Origin: Campylorhamphus procurvoides
Lineage: Eukaryota > Chordata > Aves > Passeriformes > Dendrocolaptidae
Assembly (NCBI GenBank): GCA_013396655.1
Contig: WBMV01006452.1
Span: forward strand, 247,285 to 311,284
Reading direction: 5' to 3'
DNA: 64,000 nucleotides
Shown here: piece after piece, positions 48,721-60,485 of the stretch
How positions within the stretch are numbered: position 1 is the first letter of the stretch
Layout of the letters: each line of letters starts with the position of its first letter
Notes under the pieces: generated by a model
Seen by the model: the letters and a program-made list of their open reading frames with translations, nothing else
Told to the model about the DNA's origin: nothing
Databases searched by the model: none
Translations under genes and position numbers: made by a program

Positions 48721-49441
48721 GCTGAGGAGGGGAGAGCACTTGAGGAGAGACAGCACCTAAAAGGACCGCACCTGAGGGGAGAGAGTACCTAAAAGGACTG
48801 CACCTGAAGGGAGAGAGTACCTGAGGGGGGAGAGCACCTAAAAAGACCGCACCTGAGGGGGAGAGAGTACCTAAGGGGAGACTACCTAAAAGGACTGCAC
48901 CTGAGGGGGGCGAGCACCTAAAAGGACCGCGCCTGACGGGGNNNNNNNNNNNNNNNNNNNNNNNNNNNNNNNNNNNNNNNNNNNNNNNNNNNNNNNNNNN
49001 NNNNNNNNNNNNNNNNNNNNNNNNNNNNNNNNNNNNNNNNNNNNNNNNNNNNNNNNNNNNNNNNNNNNNNNNNNNNNNNNNNNNNNNNNNNNNNNNNNNN
49101 NNNNNNNNNNNNNNNNNNNNNNNNNNNNNNNNNNNNNNNNNNNNNNNNNNNNNNNNNNNNNNNNNNNNNNNNNNNNNNNNNNNNNNNNNAGTGCACCTGA
49201 GGGGAGGAACGCGCGCCTAAAAGGGCCGCACCTGAGGGGAGCGCACCTGAGGGGAGAGTGCACCTAAAAGGACCGCGCCTCAGAGAAGTGCACCTGAGGG
49301 GGGAGAGCACCTGAGGGGAGGAGCGCGCTTCTAAAAGGAACGCACCTAGGGGGGAGCGCGCCTGAGGCGGGGGGAAGAGCGCCTAAAAGAAGCACACCTG
49401 AGGGAGGGAGAGCACCTGAGGGGAGGAGCGCACCTGAGCGG
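48690..49441. repeat. GC-rich minisatellite of cacctgagggg / acctaaaagga modules
   Basis: Two short modules, one cacctgaggggagag-like and one acctaaaaggaccg-like, alternate irregularly from about 48,690 to 49,441 on both sides of the gap. The hexamer CACCTG, an E-box-class site, recurs about a dozen times. The array begins about 100 bases upstream of the FANCL start codon. The gap inside it suggests that the array is longer or hard to assemble. Confidence 0.88.
48942..49189. other. Assembly gap (248 N)
   Basis: A run of undetermined bases inside the minisatellite. Its stated length may not be the true length. Open frames crossing it are meaningless. Confidence 1.
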
Positions 49442-49442
49442 G

Positions 49443-52400
49443 GAGAGCCCTCGTTTCCCCCCTCCCCACGCACCCCGTACACAGCCCGCGGCCCCCACTG
49501 AACCCCGAGGAGCAGCCCCGGCTTCTCCTCCCACAGCGAGGAGGGGCTGCCGCTGCTCGGAAAGAAAAGCGGCTTTTCCGGAGCGCTGAGGCGGAGCGCG
49601 GCTTCCCCGGAGCAGGGCCAGAGTTAAGCACATCCTCAGGGGACAGGCGCCCTGCACTAAGTAAGGAGTAACCTTTAAGTAAGGGTAACTATTAGGCAAG
49701 GCTCGTAGCAGTCAGCTGGCTGTGCCACACAAGGCAAGGAGTTACTTTTGACTTGATTTATGTATTCTTTTTTTTTAGGAATTATACGGTTTCCCTGCCA
49801 CAGAATGCTGAGGGTTATAAAAACTCTCCTGCCCTCTCACAATGCTTTGCCTTCTCTTCTCTAGGTGGGTTCTGCCAGGACCTGACAGGCACTGCGTTTG
49901 GAGAAGCCTGTGGAGAGAAACTCAAACTTTGTGATTTCTTTTGTATTTTTCAGGAATCATTAAGAACTTGGTGCATCACCGAGGCTGAGCAACCCTCAAG
50001 ACCTGCTAAGAGTGAATTTTTGCCTAAGTAGATGTATTTGAGAAAGAAAGCACAGCTTTCTGCCCAATTAAGACAGATTAGAGAGAAAACACAGTTTTAT
50101 GAAGGTATAAGTGACTTAGCAAAGAAAACAACAAAAAAGTTTACATCTGTTGCTAAGTCTTGTTCCGTTAATTTGGGAGATCTGTACAGGGATTGCATGG
50201 AAATAGAAGGGTAAAAAGGAGTTGATATTGCTGTAGTGGCTACTAGAAATTTAGGGGATGAACACAAAGCCTTGTTTGCTCATTTGAGCTGAGTTAAAAT
50301 CCCTTGTGCTCTGTGTTCTTCTTCTAACCTGTTAAAGTTCCTCTGTCCTGTATCCAAGTTCTGCCAATGATTTGCCCAAGCATCAGGCACACAGTACATT
50401 TAGGAGGGTCAAAAGGTAGGTGAAAAGGTCCCAAATTTAAATTTTCCATGTAAAGTCATCACAGAAAGATTTCCAGGAATACATGCTAATAAACATACAT
50501 GGCTCAGCACTGGTTAACTAATTTTTTTAACATCTTGGAAGTGTCACTGGTGATTTCCAGACTTCCAGGAAATAAGGGGTGTACCCACAAAGATACGTTG
50601 TAGCAGGTCAGCTCTTTGCAAGAATGTTGCTCCAGAAAAACCTCAGACAATGCAAGATTGTTACCAGTTCAGAGAAACATTTTCTAAATATATGCACAAA
50701 TAGGTTTTAAATACCACTGTATTTAACTCCTGTGCCCACAGTTTGCTCCCCTGAAGCTGTTCATGTGCCTTTCACTACCCATCACAGCTCACCACGAGCA
50801 GTTATTCCAATGCTTCATAGTGAATTGCATCCTTCATGTCATGTATTAATTTAATTCTGACCAAAACATTTCTTCTCTTGAGCTGTTTTCTCTCTGTATG
50901 CATCACACTTGAAATTACCCTATTTAATTGTGAAATATCTCTGTACTTTAACAGGTACACTGATTATTTCATAATTGCATCAAATGCAACGCTGAAGAGA
51001 GACTTTGGGGTTTTTTTCTTCTTCTTTTGGGCATGTCTATCTTAGTCTCTGACATTAAGAAAATGTCAGGTCATTTTAGCCAAGTGCAGTTATGGAGTAA
51101 TGTATCTAAATAAAAATACTGTAGTATCAAACCCATAAAATATTTTAGTACTGGGGCCCAGAAAACAATCACTATCTTACACTGTATAAGCTGCTCACTT
51201 TTAAACCTTGTATAAAAATGCAGTTACTTGAACCATGTTACTTTGCTCAGGCACAGAGACTTCAGCATTTTTAAGGCAGGAGAGTAACAAGACAAAAGCA
51301 AGAGAGATTGGATGGGTCTGCTTCTCAAGGGAAAGCAGCACTCATCTGATCTTTGAGCCACAGGCCACATTCACCAATTTAATTACAATTACTGTTTGCC
51401 AGAAGAATTGTAATGAAGTATGTTATTAATTATTTGTCCATTCAAATATCACATTCAACTAGTTAAGTCATCAATAAAACCATGACTCGAGTGGCAAAAC
51501 AAACAGTAGGCAGAGCAAACACTTGGAAGCATCAATTTCTAGGCTAGATTTTGTTAGTAAAGTAATCCCACAAACATCCAGACAGCAAGTACATTCACTG
51601 AAGAGACAATTCACATAGAACCACATTGAAATAATGTGTATTTTTTTAAGAGCTGGGTTTCTTTATTTATTTAAGGATATTATGAAAGGCAAGAAAATAA
51701 CAGTGCATTGTTCTCCAGCATTTAGTGTCTCCAACATAAACCAATCAATTTAAAGCCATGCAAAATGGCTAATACTGTTATTGCTGTCCTTTTTCATAAC
51801 TCAGTGTTGTTTTATTCATCTCACCCCTAAGAAATGACCTTTTCTGTGCATATCCCCACCTTTTTTCACAAATCCCCTGAGTGACAGAATCTCATCCTAA
51901 TCCCATTTCCATTTAGATGTTACAGAAAAGCACTGTAGACCTTAGAGGGAATAAGTAATCATAATGGAAAGATAATAATATGTTTATGAAATCTGGATTT
52001 TATAATAGCAAATTGAAAAATTACAATAGTATTTCAAGCCACTGAAGGTCAATGTTACCAAGAGCAAAAAGCCATCAATCAAGTGTTTTTAAACTTTCCT
52101 ACTTTATTTTTTAATACAAAACATCTCTATTTCAGAGAACATCACCTCTCTTCTGAGGTGATTCCTCATCTACCTAGTGATCACAAAATCTAGTGTTAAA
52201 AGCAGTAGTTTTTTTAAGCAAAAATATACTTGATATTTTTCTACAGACCTAAAACCACAGAACTCCTTCACAGGCCTCTACAAAATCCACCACAGACCAC
52301 AGTTTAAGAACTCCAGTCCTTAATAATTCTTAAAAGCATACCTAAGAATTAGTAACTAAATATATCAAAATACTACTTTGAATATTATACAATTGTACCT

Positions 52401-53015
52401 TTTTTACTAAAGGTAAATTCTCTTTCATGTGCCTAAAGGCAGCACCAAAGCTGTACATATAGAAAACCACTCAAATTTAACTGAGGTCTTTGAAAAAAAA
52501 ACCCCAAAGAGGCACTTAAGCCTCATCTCCATCTAATTAAGGAGTTTGCCCCCTTGAGCCACAGTTTTCCACTGTTTTAAAGTCCAGCTCAGACATGCCA
52601 ACAGCCATTGGGACTATATGGAGTTCTCTGTGACTAAACCAGTAGTTGTTACCTGGGAAAGGTTTTGTTGTACTACTGCTCCCCCTGAAAGGCTCCAGCC
52701 TTTTCTCTCTTATTCCAGCTCTGATTCCCAACCAATCCCCTTGTACAACAGGACAGTTTGTTCACTGACCAAAAACTAATTGGAGTTTTTTTCATGAATT
52801 CATTTCAGGCTGGCCTGGCTTGCTGAAGCTGTGACACAAGCACTAGAGCTGACAGGAAGAAAGCATCAGGAGGGCACATCCGCAGCCAAAGCACCCCTTC
52901 TGGAAACAAGGAGATGCTGGAAGAGCACATAGGTGAGAACCACTGCCCTCCTAGGCCACAGTTTTCACATATGCTACCTCCTTTGTTTATCCAAGAAATT
53001 CTGGCTGCAAAATAC
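49443..53015. other. Intergenic region upstream of FANCL
   Basis: After the CpG island, the sequence becomes AT-rich. Apart from the possible retroviral remnant at 49,778-50,292, no gene, RNA or repeat was recognised. Open frames are short and lack splice context. Confidence 0.6.
49778..50292 (+). pseudogene. Possible endogenous-retrovirus-derived coding remnant, broken
   Basis: One + strand frame stays mostly open for about 170 codons but carries internal stops at 50,029-50,031 and 50,212-50,214 and ends at 50,290-50,292. Near its start it reads a GYKNSPA motif shortly after LPQ, resembling the LPQG(Y/F)xxSP motif of retroviral reverse transcriptases. The later part is lysine-rich, helical-looking and unrecognised. 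No long terminal repeats or primer-binding site were identified. It cannot make a full protein. It could equally be a processed pseudogene of a cellular gene or chance. Confidence 0.3.
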
Positions 53016-53373
53016 TTCTTGAAGAGGAGACCTCACAGCAGCCTTCCTCTACCTCAAGGGGCCCTACAAGGAAGCTGGAGAGGGACTCTTCATCAGGAGG
53101 TGCAATGACAATAAAAAGGGGAATGGCTTCAAACTGAGACAGAGTAGGTTTAAATTAGATCTTGGAAAGGAGTTCTTCTCTGTGAGGGTGGGCAGGCCCT
53201 GGCATAAGTTCCTCAGAGAAGCTGTGGCTGCCCCATCCCTGAAAATGTCCAAGGCCAGGCTGGACAGGGCTTGGAGCAGCCTGGGCTAGTGGGAGGTGTC
53301 CCTGCCCATGGCAGGGGGTGGGACTGGATGGGCTTTAAGGCCCCTTCCAACCCAAACCATTCTGTGATTCTAT
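53016..53373 (+). mobile_element. CR1 LINE 3' end
   Basis: Classic CR1 tail in order: gaagaggagacctcacagcag; a ggggaatggcttcaaactga block; a taggtttaaattagatcttg block; a gccccatccctgaaaatgtc block; a gactggatgggctttaaggc block; and a terminal ccttccaaccc then attctgtgattctat. It is much better preserved than the copy at 47 kb and is 5'-truncated. Like that copy, it lies on the + strand. Confidence 0.93.
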
Positions 53374-56300
53374 TTGCATAGAGTTGTCTCACACTGTACT
53401 TTTAGTTCTGGCTATTTTAAAGCAATTTTGCATCATTAAGAATTCACAAACTCAAACTCGGAACAAGTCCATCATAACACCTCAGTACAAAGCAGTGTAG
53501 CTGTTCACAAAAGTGTCTGAAGCAGCAAATGCCTCTGTTCTCATGAGTTTGAATGCAATTATTCTCCTGTATTTAAGAATGTTAATATTAGAAAACATGC
53601 AGGTACCCAAACCAAGAACACCAATTGATCTATTAACAGCATAAAATGATTAAGTAAGCATTGGCTATTTTAAAGTGTCTTGGGGCCAGAGGTCCCTCAA
53701 AGCTCAAGTTCATCTTTGTATATACAGGCAAAATCTTGGCACTGTTTTTGGCAGATGACCCAGGGAAATGACTGATGTGTGAGCATTAATGCATTCACAT
53801 AAATTAACTCTGCACATAAACCCCACAGCCTTTAAGCCCAATTACATCTCCCCCAATTGTACAAATACTCCCTTTGCAGTCCGTGGCAACTCAAGAAGAC
53901 GAGGCCAATCCATATGTTATATTGATTCTAAAGGCACAAGAGTCTGCAGTTAATCCCTTTCAAACCTTGCAGAGCACAAGCTCTTGGAGATCTTCCAAGT
54001 GGCCAGATGAAAGTTGCCTTTCAGAACCAGGGAATGGATGTTGTTAGAGATTCCAAAACATGCTGGGCCAAAATCTGGCCTTGCTTTTTCCAGTGTAAGG
54101 TGGGACTATTTCAGGAGAGATGTGTATATGTACACCAAGATAAAACTGATCATTGCCTTGCAATAAAGTATATAGTGCTAATGTGCTTGCCTATGAGTTC
54201 TCAGAAAAAGCAAAGCAAAGATCAACAAATGAAAATGCCTTTTCCAGCTACAGATTTGGTCACCCCTAAAACATTTGTCAGCCACTTGATAACAGCTTTG
54301 AGGATCTTTTGTGCTGCTAATAGGTTTTACCTCGAGATAATTCAGATACCAGAGTGATGATTGACATTGTAAATCTCAGGTAGGTAAAAAACTGAGCACT
54401 ATTTTCAAGGTTTCTTCACCATAATTTAGAAACTTACATGGTAAAAAGAAATTGTGAAGTGAAACAAAATGTGTTTGTTTATAAGTTCCATGGTGAAATA
54501 AGTATGCAAAACAAGAAGGACTTCACTTTGCATTTTTAAATTATGAACTTACTCCCTATTCCCAGCTTGTTGGCAAGTGTATACTCACAGCAAGCACTAC
54601 TTTTTAGAACACTAAGGTCAGGATTTTTAGAACACCAAAGTCAGAAAGGTGAGTCCTTGCTACCCAGTCCATTAAGAATATCTTTAGCTACTTTTAACTC
54701 TTGAACCACTTTAAAGAGTTGCCTCAAAACTCACAGAAAAAAACAGCCATTATCCACAAGTAGCCTTTGATAAATTGGGGCAAATCCATTCTTTGTCTTA
54801 GAAACAAAGATGATGAAATGCTAAATTTAGACAGAACAATAAGTATTATGTGTTCAGTGGCTTAAAAATCACTTTATATGCACCTTCTGAAGTTACTCTT
54901 TGTCTAGATTAGTTTTCAAGCCAGAAGATGCAACTTCAGTGATTTTACACTAAGCAAAGAGTTTACATTATAAAGTTAAATGTAATAAAGTGCTATAACT
55001 GTTTAAAGTAAATGCCTAAGAGGAGCACAGACTATAGGAGCAGAGAATACTGTGCAGAAATTAGAAAGAAGAGAGAAAAATACATAATGTTTGATGTAAA
55101 AAAAGAAACAGATAACGAAAATTAAAAGGATTTTACTAGAGGAAAACAATTTCATTTTATTGTAAAGCTCTAAATGAATAAAATAAAGTCTTTGAATGTG
55201 AAGATGATTAAAAAGACAAAATCATTAGCTAAAGATATTTACAAGTTTAGACTTTCATTTTGATTGTAATTTTAATTAGCTGGACACTAGGGGGGATGAA
55301 AATGAAAGCCTACATCATCTACTTACTCTTTAAATTGCATTCCACCTTAATTTTCTGCTCTTCAGTTCTTAATTTTCTCTATTTTTGTTCTAACTAATCC
55401 GGTTATCAGAATAAAGTGATTTTCTCTCAGCCAGGTTTAACATTCAGTATTTGAGTCTGTGAACCAAAAGTTCATCCCACTGCTTCAATTTTTATTCTTT
55501 CAATAGCAGAAACTCTCCAGGAAACTTTTCCAGTCTTTTGTCTGTACAGCAGGGTGCTTTATGTACACACGACAGTTATGTAGCTAACAACAAAGGATTC
55601 TATTTTAAAAATAATTATGTTCCATTTACACAGTTTCCCATGAAATTCACTCATAAAATGCAGGATGCACCAAAAGATTAAATGCCATATTCCTGTTCAT
55701 TAAAGCCATTTTTCTAAATGTGACTGAGTTATTTGCCTTTTTGTCTTGAAGGAACCACACGCCCAAGCAGCAGTTAGAGTCAGTTTATTCTTAAACAAAA
55801 GAACTAATTCCATCTCGGCTGTCTAACTCCCAGATCTGTACCCCCACATCAAACCAGGGACAAACAGACTCCCCTCTCATGAAGGGCTGCGCTGGCTGGC
55901 AGTGCTGAGGACACTGCTGACCCAGTTCTTCCCTTTATGCCAAAACCCTTCTTCAGAACACAGCAGATCTTCCTGCTTCTAGCAAAGCCATCCAGGTTGA
56001 CTTCAATACTCCACGAAGGCCATTTAAACAGAGTGCATTGCCTTTTCCAGAGAAGCTCTGGAAGCAGAAACCCCGAGCTGAGGTGCCTGCAGCAGCTGCA
56101 TGAGCAGGGCAGTCCAGTCACTGTGTGAGCATCTCATCCCCCCATATCAGCTCAGAGATACTTCAGCTCCTGCCTTGCCCTGAAGGTGATCTGTTACCAA
56201 CCAGCCTGGGACTCTTCTGCAAGCTGCCTTGTTGGTCCACCTAGGTGAGCTGTGGAAAGCATGTAACACAGTCATCAGCACATCAGGGCTCTTCTCTGCA

Positions 56301-59300
56301 CTGCACGTGGAAGGTGTTTTGTAAAAAGGAGTAAAAGCCTGGATTGGGCTCCTAACCAGGTTAGCTGGTTTGGACTAAAAGTATCTGCACTGCAACTGAT
56401 GTTTTCTCTTAAAGGTCAGCAGGAGAGTTAGTGTCTCAGCAAGGCCTTGCTCTTTTCCAAAAAAAATCTTTTAGGAGAAATTCAGTCCTAAGACATGTCT
56501 TATATATCATTGTTAGATTGGCTAGACAAAAAGCAGCAAGCATAGTTTGATCTTGACAAGATAATTTTATTTCTTTGTTTAAAGCAATACATTCACAGGC
56601 CTTCTTGCCCTGTCTTCTTCTAAAGAACATAGAAAAGATTCACTCAAGGTCTTTTTCTAAGGGTTGCAACTGAGTGTATAAACAACCTTTAACAAAGCCT
56701 ACAAACACCTCTCTGTACCTGAGTTCTTGTTTTAGTGGCATTTTAGTTCAGATCAGCGTTGTGCCTTTGAAAGTGAATCTCTGATTGTCCTGATGTTCTC
56801 TGCTTTGATTCACATCATGATGTTATACTGAAGCACATGAACCAAATTCCTTTTGGATTAGACTGAAGTGGAAAATGCTGCAATGCATCTAATGCACTCC
56901 AGCTGCAAATGGCCATTCAGGCAATTGAACCCAACTACAGCTTATTTTAAATGGAAAGAAAAATGCGACATGGACATCACACCCTCATCAATACACATTT
57001 TACTTTAAATTCACACTCTTCCTGGTCTGTAAACATCTCTAATGCCCATGCAAGTTTAAGGATCCTTCAAATTCAGCACTTGACTATTTCCAGTTTTACT
57101 TCTCTCCCTTTTATGGAATTCCATGTCCATCATCTACTCACTCTCTCCCAACACCTTCTAATAGGTTCAGAACTCTGTCAAGATACAGTTGCCTGTTCCC
57201 TGGGCAGAACAGCCAATTGCCAATGTTTTATTTAAAACTAAAGGTCCAATTACAGGACCAATTTATGATCTCAGCCGAGCCAATATAAATCTGATCTAGT
57301 TCATTGACTTTAACCTGCCTGCAGTAGCTTTATTCCAGATTTGCTCATGTGTAATGAAATTGAGCTCAGACAATGGCTCCGATTATTACTTTTTTAAAGA
57401 ATTAACTAGTAATGTAAGTTGCAATACAGAGTCCTTCCACCTTTGAAACAAGGCTTCGTAATTTTCAACTGCGGGTCAAAAGGGTGTATTCAGTCCAACA
57501 GTGCTTTAAAGATTTTACTTAAGAAATTGAGAGGTGGGCTTGTCAAAATAGGAAGATTTCAGCAACACAGGAAAATAAGGACAAAAATCTGAGGTTTTTT
57601 GTTGTTTTTTTTTTTCCTCTTTTGCTAATTCATTCCTTTATTCTTATAGGAACTTAGTAGTTTTCTATGTTTGGGTTAGCTTGTTTTTTTTTAAACATAT
57701 AGGAAGAACACACCATCTAATTTTTTGGCCATTCTGCAGAATGTGGTTAAAAACCCCAAGTAGGCACATATGGCTTCCACAGTGCAGACAGCTATGTTTT
57801 CAGAGAGTACAGGGGGAATAAAAAGAAAAGCCATAAGCAAAAAACAAAGAATCCCCAAATTTTAAATACTTGGCAAAAGAAAAATAGGGCAGTGATTCTC
57901 TTTTGGGCTTTCACAGTCAGTCCCCTGGTTTCTATGATAAGTTCTTATAAATTCAGAAGAAAGAAAGAAAGAAATATTCCCATCAGTAGCTCCCTTATGT
58001 TAAATAATCCAGTTAACATGACAATTCATCTCCCCAATTTCAAGAAAAATATTTAAGCAAAAATGTACCATAAATACTTATTTCAGAGCTGACCAGATCA
58101 GGTATGGGTTTAAGTAGGGGCTATCCTCAGAGAAACTTTGATCTGAAATTCATTAGTATCTCACCTTACTGCAGGGATTTTTATTTTAAGCAAATTAACT
58201 AGAAAAAAGGTAAGTGAGTAAATGCTCTACCCAATTCTGTTGCTGCAAAATAGCCACAGGTAGTTGATTTTCAGAAACAGAAGCAGAAACTGCCAACAGC
58301 AAGAGCAAAGCACAAAGGGACTGAACACAGAGTTAAACCAGGGTTCAGCTGTTTGCACTCAAATGGCACCACATACAACCCATAAGGTACATAATATTAG
58401 AGGTGCATAATAAATAGGTGTGTCTCAATTAGGGCTAAAAGAGAAATTCTTGACACTGTCAAAATTCTCTTACCTGGGACTCAGAACACAACATAACCTG
58501 GCATGGCTCTAACACCTTCTGAGCTCGTTCTGGCCCTGGGTTTAAGTCTGTGCTTGAAATTAGTTTCAGGTACGGTAATCACAGAAAGGAAACATGTGCA
58601 GGGACATAACTTTTGAAAGAAACAACAAAACTGGAACAGGTTTAGAGAATTATCCATCAAATGGCACTGTTAAGAATGGCTATTAAAATGTTGATGAAAG
58701 GATGTAAGATGATGAGTCAGGGACACTAAAAGACCAGACGTTTGGGTTCTACAAGATATTACTGTGAGTACTAAGAATTTCACTTTATAACCCAATGTGA
58801 TTAAACAGCATACTGCTGAAAATGCAGATATTATATTGCCACAGTAAAAAAAAAGGAAAAAAAAGGCATTTTTTAAAGATGTTTCTAATTAAATCATGAA
58901 AGACCACAAAGAAAATAGAGGGGGGCTTTGCTCAGAGTGCAGTCATATAGATGGACTAGGATTTGGGGCTGATCTTTGAAGTTTCCTTCTTCAAACTATA
59001 TGGCCTTGAAGCTATTGAAAGCTTGAAAAATTTTCTGGTGAAACTGTGTAATGTTTTAGTCCTGTTGTACTACTCAGTGATCTGTGCGAGCTGTCTGTAA
59101 GGAAGGATTATTTTTAAGGAAAGCCTGTTTCCAGACTGACCTTGGATTGGTATTCCTCAGGCAGCTGAAGAGAAGGCAGCACTCACAGCAGTGAGGATTC
59201 CTGCCAGGAATGCAGCATTCAGATCTGGGTTAAACATGTTTTAAACTGGCAGTGATAGATAGAACAATTACACTGACTCACCAATTTTTGAAAACAGAAG

Positions 59301-60354
59301 TGTTAATATAAAATAAGGTTTCAGCAAGGGCAGTGGGATTTATCAAAACAATCATTTGTATAGGGGATGTTTTTTATTTCAAGATAATCCCCATTTCTTG
59401 GGTGTCAGACAAGAAACTTTCTGAACTAAAAGAAGTGTGAGCAATCTGTTCCCTTTGTGTTTAGTATTTCTGTGTCTGAGCATGGGGTGGTTGTTAGTTT
59501 TGCTGCATGTATTTACCACTGATATTTCACATAAATTGCAAACTATTGCATGTTGCCTTCATTTCTAACACCACAAACTTTGTCTGAATTCCTTACTTAT
59601 GGTTGCTTAGAGGTTGCAAGTATTATGCAGTCTTTCCTCATATCTCTTCATCCTCATGGGATTATTTTTCTTTGGAACTTTATTTAATTGTTTAGCATAG
59701 AATTTAATATTTATTGAGAGAAAAGAGTTTTTCTACTCAGATGCATTTCAGTTATTGTTCCAGAATTTGCTATTTCATTTAGAAATATTGCAGTTATGAA
59801 TGCTAATATTCACTGGTTTTGTAGTATCCAAATTACTTAATAGAATAATCTTGTAAAATTTATAGCAAGATATTCACCCTCCAATTACATGGAACACAAA
59901 ATTTATCAGATTTTTTAAAATGTTTTACAAAAATATTTATTTTATACTTATCTAGACTGCATTTGTTTTAAATGTTATTGTAATAATTTTTTCTAGAGTT
60001 ACCATTTTTCATTCAGAGAAAAATATCAGCAATCATTCTTACAAACCTTCTCTAGATTTTTTTATAAATTACATTTTTATAGGAAAATAAAGACACCTGA
60101 AAAGGGTATTGTCTTCCTCACCATACTTATAAACTTCCCTTAAAACCCCCTGAATTAAATTGTTTTAGCCCAGCCTTCTGAATGCCCCATGAGTAGGATA
60201 TTCACATCTTAAATATTCTGCACTGTCACCTGTATGTTCAAAATATCCATTAATGGCCTCTCCATACTTCTAGTTTAAAAGGGAAATGTTCCTGTTCCAA
60301 TAAATTTCTGGGGTAGATGAATGTTTATTTGACTTTTCTTTTCTAACTCTCCAG
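53374..60354. other. Intergenic AT-rich region
   Basis: No gene recognised over about 7 kb. There is a 23-bp two-copy tandem duplication at 54,601-54,646 and an AAAG microsatellite near 57,957-57,973. Open frames of 60-116 codons have no homology that I recognise and no splice context. Confidence 0.6.
54601..54646. repeat. Two-copy 23-bp tandem duplication
   Basis: Copies at 54,601-54,623 and 54,624-54,646, each starting tttttagaacac, differ at a few positions. A local duplication in intergenic DNA. Confidence 0.85.
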
Positions 60355-60485
60355 CAATTTCTGCTTGCAATGAAATCTGCAATAGACCTTGAAACCCTCT
60401 GGGCTTCTGACTTCTTCCAGGAAAATTTGGAAGTGCTTCAGCTGCTTCTGAGGCTGCAAAATTCCTTCCAGCGTGAGGAACAGTG
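60355..60485 (+). CDS. Candidate unrecognised exon with good splice sites
   Basis: A strong acceptor (ttttctttctaactctccag) is followed by 131 nt with one fully open frame, ending at gtaagt. The open frame begins QFLLAMKSAIDLETLWASDF and continues as a leucine- and glutamine-rich helix-like stretch. The other two + frames contain stops. I do not recognise the protein, and no partner exon could be placed. It could be a coding exon of an unannotated gene, a lncRNA exon or a coincidence. It is divergent from FANCL, about 12 kb upstream. Confidence 0.3.

Larger units (their letters stand above)
47980..49640. promoter_or_regulatory. CpG island at the 5' end of FANCL
   Basis: GC content and CpG frequency rise sharply around 47,980 and fall back near 49,640, against AT-rich flanks. 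The island covers FANCL exon 1, its promoter and two tandem-repeat arrays, and is interrupted by an assembly gap. Boundaries are by eye. Confidence 0.75.

Noticed and set aside
48886..49310. 125-130 codon frames on the - strand across the gap
   Set aside because: Most of each translation is undetermined bases; the rest is minisatellite.
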